The notes under the pieces: model-generated
Told to the model about the DNA's origin: nothing
The model's database searches: none
What the model saw: the letters and a program-made list of their open reading frames with translations, nothing else
Source of the DNA: Pikeienuella litoralis
Lineage (GTDB): Bacteria > Pseudomonadota > Alphaproteobacteria > Rhodobacterales > Rhodobacteraceae
NCBI RefSeq assembly: GCF_037646705.1
Contig: NZ_JBBHER010000004.1
Location: forward strand, 248,001-312,000
Reading direction: 5' to 3'
Length of the DNA: 64,000 nucleotides
Made by a program: the position numbers and the translations under genes
Shown here: positions 60,348-64,000 of the stretch, in pieces
Layout: the number at the start of each line of letters is the position of its first letter
Numbering within the stretch: the first letter of the stretch is position 1

Positions 60348-61349
60348 CTAACCGAGACGCCCGACCAGGGCCGCGATATCGGCCATGCGGCAGGAGAACC
60401 CCCATTCATTGTCATACCACGCCACGACGCGGACGAAATCGCCGCCGACGACGCTGGTCTCGTTCGCCGCGAAGCTGGCGGAGGCGCCGTCATGATTATA
60501 GTCGATGGAGACTTTCGGCGCCTCGTCATAGACGAACACGCCCTTCAGCGGGCCTTCCGACGCCGCCTTCGCCGCCGCGTTCACCTCGTCCACGGTCACC
60601 TTCCGCCCGGCGAGAAAGGTGAGATCGACGAGGCTGACATTCGGCGTCGGCACCCGCACCGACGCGCCGTCGATCCGGTCCGCGAGGTTCGGCAACACCC
60701 GTTTCAGCGCCGAAACCGCCCCGGTCGAGGTCGGGACCATCGACATCGCGGCGGCCCGGCTCCGGTAGAGATCGCGGTGCAGCTTGTCGAGGATCGGCTG
60801 ATCTCCGGTATAGGAGTGCACCGTCACCATGTGCCCCTTCATGAGGCCGAACGCCTCATCCATCACCATCGCCAGCGGCGCGAGACAGTTGGTGGTGCAG
60901 GACGCGTTCGAGATCACCCGATCCGCCGGCCTCAGATCCGCATGGTTGACGCCATAGACCACGGTCCGGTCCGCGCCGTCGCCAGGCGCCGAGATCAGCA
61001 CGCGGCGGGAGCCGTTCTGAAGATGCCGCTCCGCCTTCTCCCGGTCCTTGAAGACGCCCGTGCATTCCAGCGCGACGTCGACATCGGCCCACGGCAGCTC
61101 CTTCGGATCGCGGAGCGCCGTGACCCGGATCGGGCCGTAGCCGATGTCGATGCCGCCACCCACCACCTCGACCTTGCGAGGAAAGCGCCCATGCACGCTG
61201 TCGAAACGCAGAAGATGCGCGTTGGTCTCGATCGGGCCGAGATCGTTGATCGCGACGATCTCGATATCGTCCCGACCGGATTCGACGATGGAGCGGAGCA
61301 CGTTGCGGCCGATCCGGCCAAATCCGTTGATTGCGGCTCTGACAGACAT
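60348..61349 (-). CDS. gap: Glyceraldehyde-3-phosphate dehydrogenase 1 (NAD type)
   Basis: GAPDH of 333 residues. The Rossmann opening is INGFGRIGRNVLRSIV, and the catalytic Cys is in SNASCTTNCLAP. After strand 2 the sequence reads IVAIND36LGP: the conserved Asp that binds the adenosine ribose of NAD and rejects NADP. In the later cofactor segment it reads LDKLHRDL. It is the NAD-type partner of the tandem pair and lies 33 bases before pgk. Confidence 0.95.
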   Translation of the reverse strand: MSVRAAINGFGRIGRNVLRSIVESGRDDIEIVAINDLGPIETNAHLLRFDSVHGRFPRKVEVVGGGIDIGYGPIRVTALRDPKELPWADVDVALECTGVFKDREKAERHLQNGSRRVLISAPGDGADRTVVYGVNHADLRPADRVISNASCTTNCLAPLAMVMDEAFGLMKGHMVTVHSYTGDQPILDKLHRDLYRSRAAAMSMVPTSTGAVSALKRVLPNLADRIDGASVRVPTPNVSLVDLTFLAGRKVTVDEVNAAAKAASEGPLKGVFVYDEAPKVSIDYNHDGASASFAANETSVVGGDFVRVVAWYDNEWGFSCRMADIAALVGRLG

Positions 61350-61465
61350 ACAAAAGCCTCTTCAGGAGTGACTCGCGCCGGGAAGGCGGCGCGCCCCCAT
61401 GAATATGCGTCTTGCGGCCGCAGGTCGCCACCCGGAAGAACGGCTCCGGGCGACAAACCCCGGAT

Positions 61466-62506
61466 TCAGGCGGCTTTCTGCGCCTTCACCCGGCCCATCT
61501 GCGCGCCCATGAACGCCGCAAGATCGGTCATCCGGTGCGAGAAGCCCCATTCATTGTCATACCATGCGAGAACGCGGACGAAGCGGCCGCCGAGAACCCG
61601 GGTCTGATCGGTGTGGAACACGGCGGAGCGCGGGTCATGATTGAAATCGACGGAGACCAGCGGCTCGTCGGTGTAGCCGAGCACGTTCTTCATCGGCCCG
61701 TCCGCCGCCGCGCGCATCGCGTCATTGATCTCGGCCACGGTCACGTCGCGCCCGGCGGTGTAGGTCAGATCGACGGCGGAGACGTTCTGCACCGGCGCGC
61801 GCATGGCCACGCCGTCGAGGACGCCGCGCAGCGCCGGGATCACTTCGCCGATCGCCTTCGCCGCGCCGGTCTTCGTCGGGATCAACGAGGTCGCCGCGGC
61901 GCGGGCGCGGTAGAGATCCTTGTGCGTCGCATCCAGCGTCGGCTGGTCGCCGGTATAGGCGTGAATCGTGGTCATGAACCCCTGCTCGATCCCGGCCAGC
62001 TCCAGCAGCACCTTCGCCACCGGCGCGAGGCAGTTCGTCGTGCAGGAGGCCGACGAGACGATGAGATCCTCGGCTTTCAGCATGTCGTCGTTCACGCCGA
62101 AGACGATGGTCCGGTCCGCGCCCTTCGACGGCGCGGAGACGAGAACGCGCTTCGCTCCCGCTTCGAGATGCAGCGCCGCGTCGTCGCGCGCGGTGAAGCG
62201 CCCCGTGCATTCCATGACGATATCGACATCCAGCGCCGCCCATTCGCAGGCGCGAGGGTCCGTGTGCCGGGTATAGGCCACCGGGCCGCGGCCGAGATCG
62301 ATCACTCCGGCTTCGGCGTCCGGCTTCACCGGAAGGCCGAAACGGCCGTGAACGCTGTCATATTTGAAAAGATGCGCCGCCGTCTCGACGGGGCCGCGAT
62401 TGTTCACCGCGACCAGCTCCACATCCGAGCGCCCCGATTCGATGATGGTCCGCGCCACCAGACGCCCAATCCGCCCGAACCCGCTGATCGCCACCCGCAC
62501 CGCCAT
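61466..62506 (-). CDS. gap: Glyceraldehyde-3-phosphate dehydrogenase 2 (possibly NADP-accepting)
   Basis: GAPDH of 346 residues from the ATG at 62506 (GGGAGAG upstream). The opening is ISGFGRIGRLVARTII, and the catalytic Cys is in SSASCTTNCLAP. Where gap1 has Asp36, this protein has Asn (LVAVNN36RGP), and the later segment reads LDATHKDL, close to the LDASH of chloroplast NADP-GAPDH. Both changes favour NADP. It follows tkt after a 241-base gap with a three-arm repeat. The two tandem genes could serve opposite directions of the pathway, or NADPH-linked carbon fixation or gluconeogenesis. Confidence 0.95.
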   Translation of the reverse strand: MAVRVAISGFGRIGRLVARTIIESGRSDVELVAVNNRGPVETAAHLFKYDSVHGRFGLPVKPDAEAGVIDLGRGPVAYTRHTDPRACEWAALDVDIVMECTGRFTARDDAALHLEAGAKRVLVSAPSKGADRTIVFGVNDDMLKAEDLIVSSASCTTNCLAPVAKVLLELAGIEQGFMTTIHAYTGDQPTLDATHKDLYRARAAATSLIPTKTGAAKAIGEVIPALRGVLDGVAMRAPVQNVSAVDLTYTAGRDVTVAEINDAMRAAADGPMKNVLGYTDEPLVSVDFNHDPRSAVFHTDQTRVLGGRFVRVLAWYDNEWGFSHRMTDLAAFMGAQMGRVKAQKAA

Positions 62507-62552
62507 GCTGCTCTCCCACATCTTGAACCCACCACAAGACGACTCGCGGCCG

Positions 62553-62583
62553 CCTACCCATCGGGGTAGGTTCTACCTACCCC
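62553..62583 (-). promoter_or_regulatory. Three-arm overlapping inverted repeat upstream of gap2
   Basis: CCTACCC (62553-62559), GGGGTAGG (62563-62570) and CCTACCCC (62576-62583) follow one another, so the middle arm can pair with either neighbour (loops of about four and five bases). It lies 47-77 bases before gap2. It may be a switch in the mRNA leader, or a set of repeated operator half-sites (GGGTAGG) for a DNA-binding protein. Confidence 0.55.
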
Positions 62584-62747
62584 AACGGGCGGATTCTTCA
62601 AACAGGTTTTTCTCGAATCTGCGATCCGGACAGGGAGACGCGTTGTCGCGGCGCCGCAGGCGCGCGTCATGATTCACATGCCGTCGCGGTACATGATTTC
62701 AGGGGCGCGGCCGCCGCTCCCGCGGCGGAAAACCCGCGCGCCCCGCC

Positions 62748-64000
62748 TCAGAGCAGAGCCTTCGCCGCCGCCGCCATCTTCTCGGCCGTGATGCCGAAAT
62801 GGGCGTAGAGATCGGTCGCCGGCGCCGAGGCGCCGAAGCCCTCCATGCCGATGAAGGCCGCCTTGCGGCAATCGCCCCGTTCGCCGGAAAGCCAGCGATC
62901 CCAGCCAAATCCGCCCGCGGCTTCGATTCCGACGCGAACCGGGCCGCGCGGCAGCACCTTCCGCCTGTAGCTCTCGTCCATCGCCGCGAACAGCTCCCAT
63001 GACGGCATCGAGACGACGCGCGCGCCGATCCCCTCCGCCTGCAGCCGCTCACGCGCCGCAAGGGCGATCTCGACCTCGGAGCCGGTGGCGAGAAGGATCG
63101 CCCGGCGCTTGCCCTCCGCCTCGGCCAGCACATAGGCGCCGTTGGCCGCGAGGTTCCGGTTCGAGTGCGCCGTGCGGACGGTCGGCAGGCTCTGCCGGGT
63201 GAGGGCCAGCACGCTCGGCCCCGAGAGCGTGAGCGCGAGCTCCCACGCCTCCGCCGTCTCGACCGCGTCCGCCGGCCGGAAGACGGTGAGCCCCGGCATC
63301 GCCCTGAGGCTCGCCAGATGCTCGACGGGCTGATGGGTCGGCCCGTCTTCGCCGAGGCCGATGCTGTCATGGGTCAGCACGTAGACGACCCGCTGCTTCA
63401 TCAGCGCCGAAAGCCGGATCGCGCCGCGCGCGTAATCGGCGAACACAAGGAACGTGCCGCCATAGGGGATGACGCCGCCATGCACGGCCATCCCGTTCAT
63501 CGCCGCCGCCATGCCATGCTCGCGGATGCCGTAATGGACGTAGCGGCCGCCCGGATTCTCGGCGGAGAAGACGCCGAGCCCGTCGGTCAGCGTGTTGTTG
63601 GAGCCGGTGAGGTCCGCGGAGCCGCCGATCGTCTCCGGCGTCACCGGGTTGATCGCCGCGAGCGCGGTTTCGGAGGCTTTCCGCGTCGCCACTTTCGGTT
63701 GCGTTTCGCTGATCTCGCGTTTCACGCGGCGGATGGCGCCGGCGAGCTTTTTCGGCGCTTCGCCGGCGATGACCCGCAAAAACTCATCGCGGCGGCGCGC
63801 GGAGGCGGCGTCGAGCCGCGCCGTCCATTCCGCACGCGCGGCGGCGCCCCGCGCGCCGATCTTCGCCCAATCGGCCGCGACGTCGTCCGGGATCTCGAAC
63901 GGTCCATGCGTCCAGCCATAGGCCTTGCGCGCGGCGGCGATCTCTTCGGCGCCGAGCGGCGAGCCATGCGCCTTGGCGCTGTCCTGTTTGGTCGGCGCGC
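62748..64000 (-). CDS. tkt: Transketolase, partial (N-terminus beyond right edge)
   Basis: Thiamin-diphosphate enzyme of the pentose phosphate/Calvin cycle, moving two-carbon ketol units. About 417 C-terminal residues of the usual ~660 are here and the frame is open at the right edge. Reading from the edge gives PTKQDSAKAHGSPLGAEEI, the end of the TPP domain. The pyrimidine domain has GGSADLTGSNNT, RYVHYGIREHGMAAAMNG, and LTHDSIGLGEDGPTHQPVEH. The C-terminal domain ends with FGITAEKMAAAAKALL. It heads the group tkt-gap2-gap1-pgk-fba. Confidence 0.96.
   Translation of the reverse strand, partial: APTKQDSAKAHGSPLGAEEIAAARKAYGWTHGPFEIPDDVAADWAKIGARGAAARAEWTARLDAASARRRDEFLRVIAGEAPKKLAGAIRRVKREISETQPKVATRKASETALAAINPVTPETIGGSADLTGSNNTLTDGLGVFSAENPGGRYVHYGIREHGMAAAMNGMAVHGGVIPYGGTFLVFADYARGAIRLSALMKQRVVYVLTHDSIGLGEDGPTHQPVEHLASLRAMPGLTVFRPADAVETAEAWELALTLSGPSVLALTRQSLPTVRTAHSNRNLAANGAYVLAEAEGKRRAILLATGSEVEIALAARERLQAEGIGARVVSMPSWELFAAMDESYRRKVLPRGPVRVGIEAAGGFGWDRWLSGERGDCRKAAFIGMEGFGASAPATDLYAHFGITAEKMAAAAKALL

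Noticed and set aside
58992..61607. 871-codon plus-strand open frame across fba, pgk and gap1
   Set aside because: It is antisense to clear enzymes and its translation is Arg/His/Asp-rich low-complexity sequence, the usual effect of high-GC codon bias.

Overview
The window looks like chromosomal DNA of a high-GC alphaproteobacterium of the order Rhodobacterales. The evidence is a SciP-CtrA pair, a fused NarK1-NarK2 nitrate porter, RTX-type Gly-Asp repeats, several Liv-, TRAP- and Aap-type uptake systems, and tandem GAPDH genes beside pgk, fba and tkt. Nearly all of it is protein-coding. I saw no rRNA, tRNA, IS element, prophage or CRISPR array. Most of it is ordinary core or accessory metabolism, so the points worth checking are mainly regulatory structures and a few unusual gene pairings.

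1-8285: an operon on the minus strand (binding protein, livH, livM, livG, livF, then acs, cut by the left edge) lies divergent from an XRE/short-chain-acyl type regulator. This suggests a regulated uptake-and-activation route for a small carboxylate. 8539-11712: a large beta-helix/RTX exoprotein with four diverged C-terminal modules. 11758-16458: a second Liv-type transporter. 16762-17856: an orphan TakP-like TRAP binding protein, ended by a clear intrinsic terminator. 17915-20500: a PD-(D/E)XK-like protein of unknown role and a TDT-family transporter.

20744-29456: a DctPQM TRAP transporter, a divergent LysR regulator, HyuA/HyuB-type cyclic amide hydrolase subunits and an HpcH/HpaI aldolase, probably one catabolic locus. 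29600-42023: a nitrate/NO island. A hemerythrin (RIC-type) protein, an AhpD-like protein and NnrS on the plus strand converge with narK-narG-narH-narJ-narI and a parvulin-type isomerase on the minus strand. The hemerythrin promoter overlaps an NsrR-like palindrome.

42260-47551: an Aap-type amino-acid transporter lacking its ATPase gene, a sphingosine-phosphate-lyase/glutamate-decarboxylase-like PLP enzyme, and a GntR regulator. 47729-49423: an operon of a TTHB210-like protein, a cupredoxin and an ECF sigma factor. 49628-53519: two SDRs, a HAD hydrolase and an acyl-CoA ligase, translationally coupled in part. 53904-54995: ctrA and sciP. 55104-57747: mnmA and an M20 peptidase. 57766-64000: the central carbon cluster tkt (cut by the right edge), gap2, gap1, pgk, fba and a small conserved protein. 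The two GAPDHs differ at residues that set NAD/NADP preference, and an overlapping three-arm inverted repeat lies between tkt and gap2.
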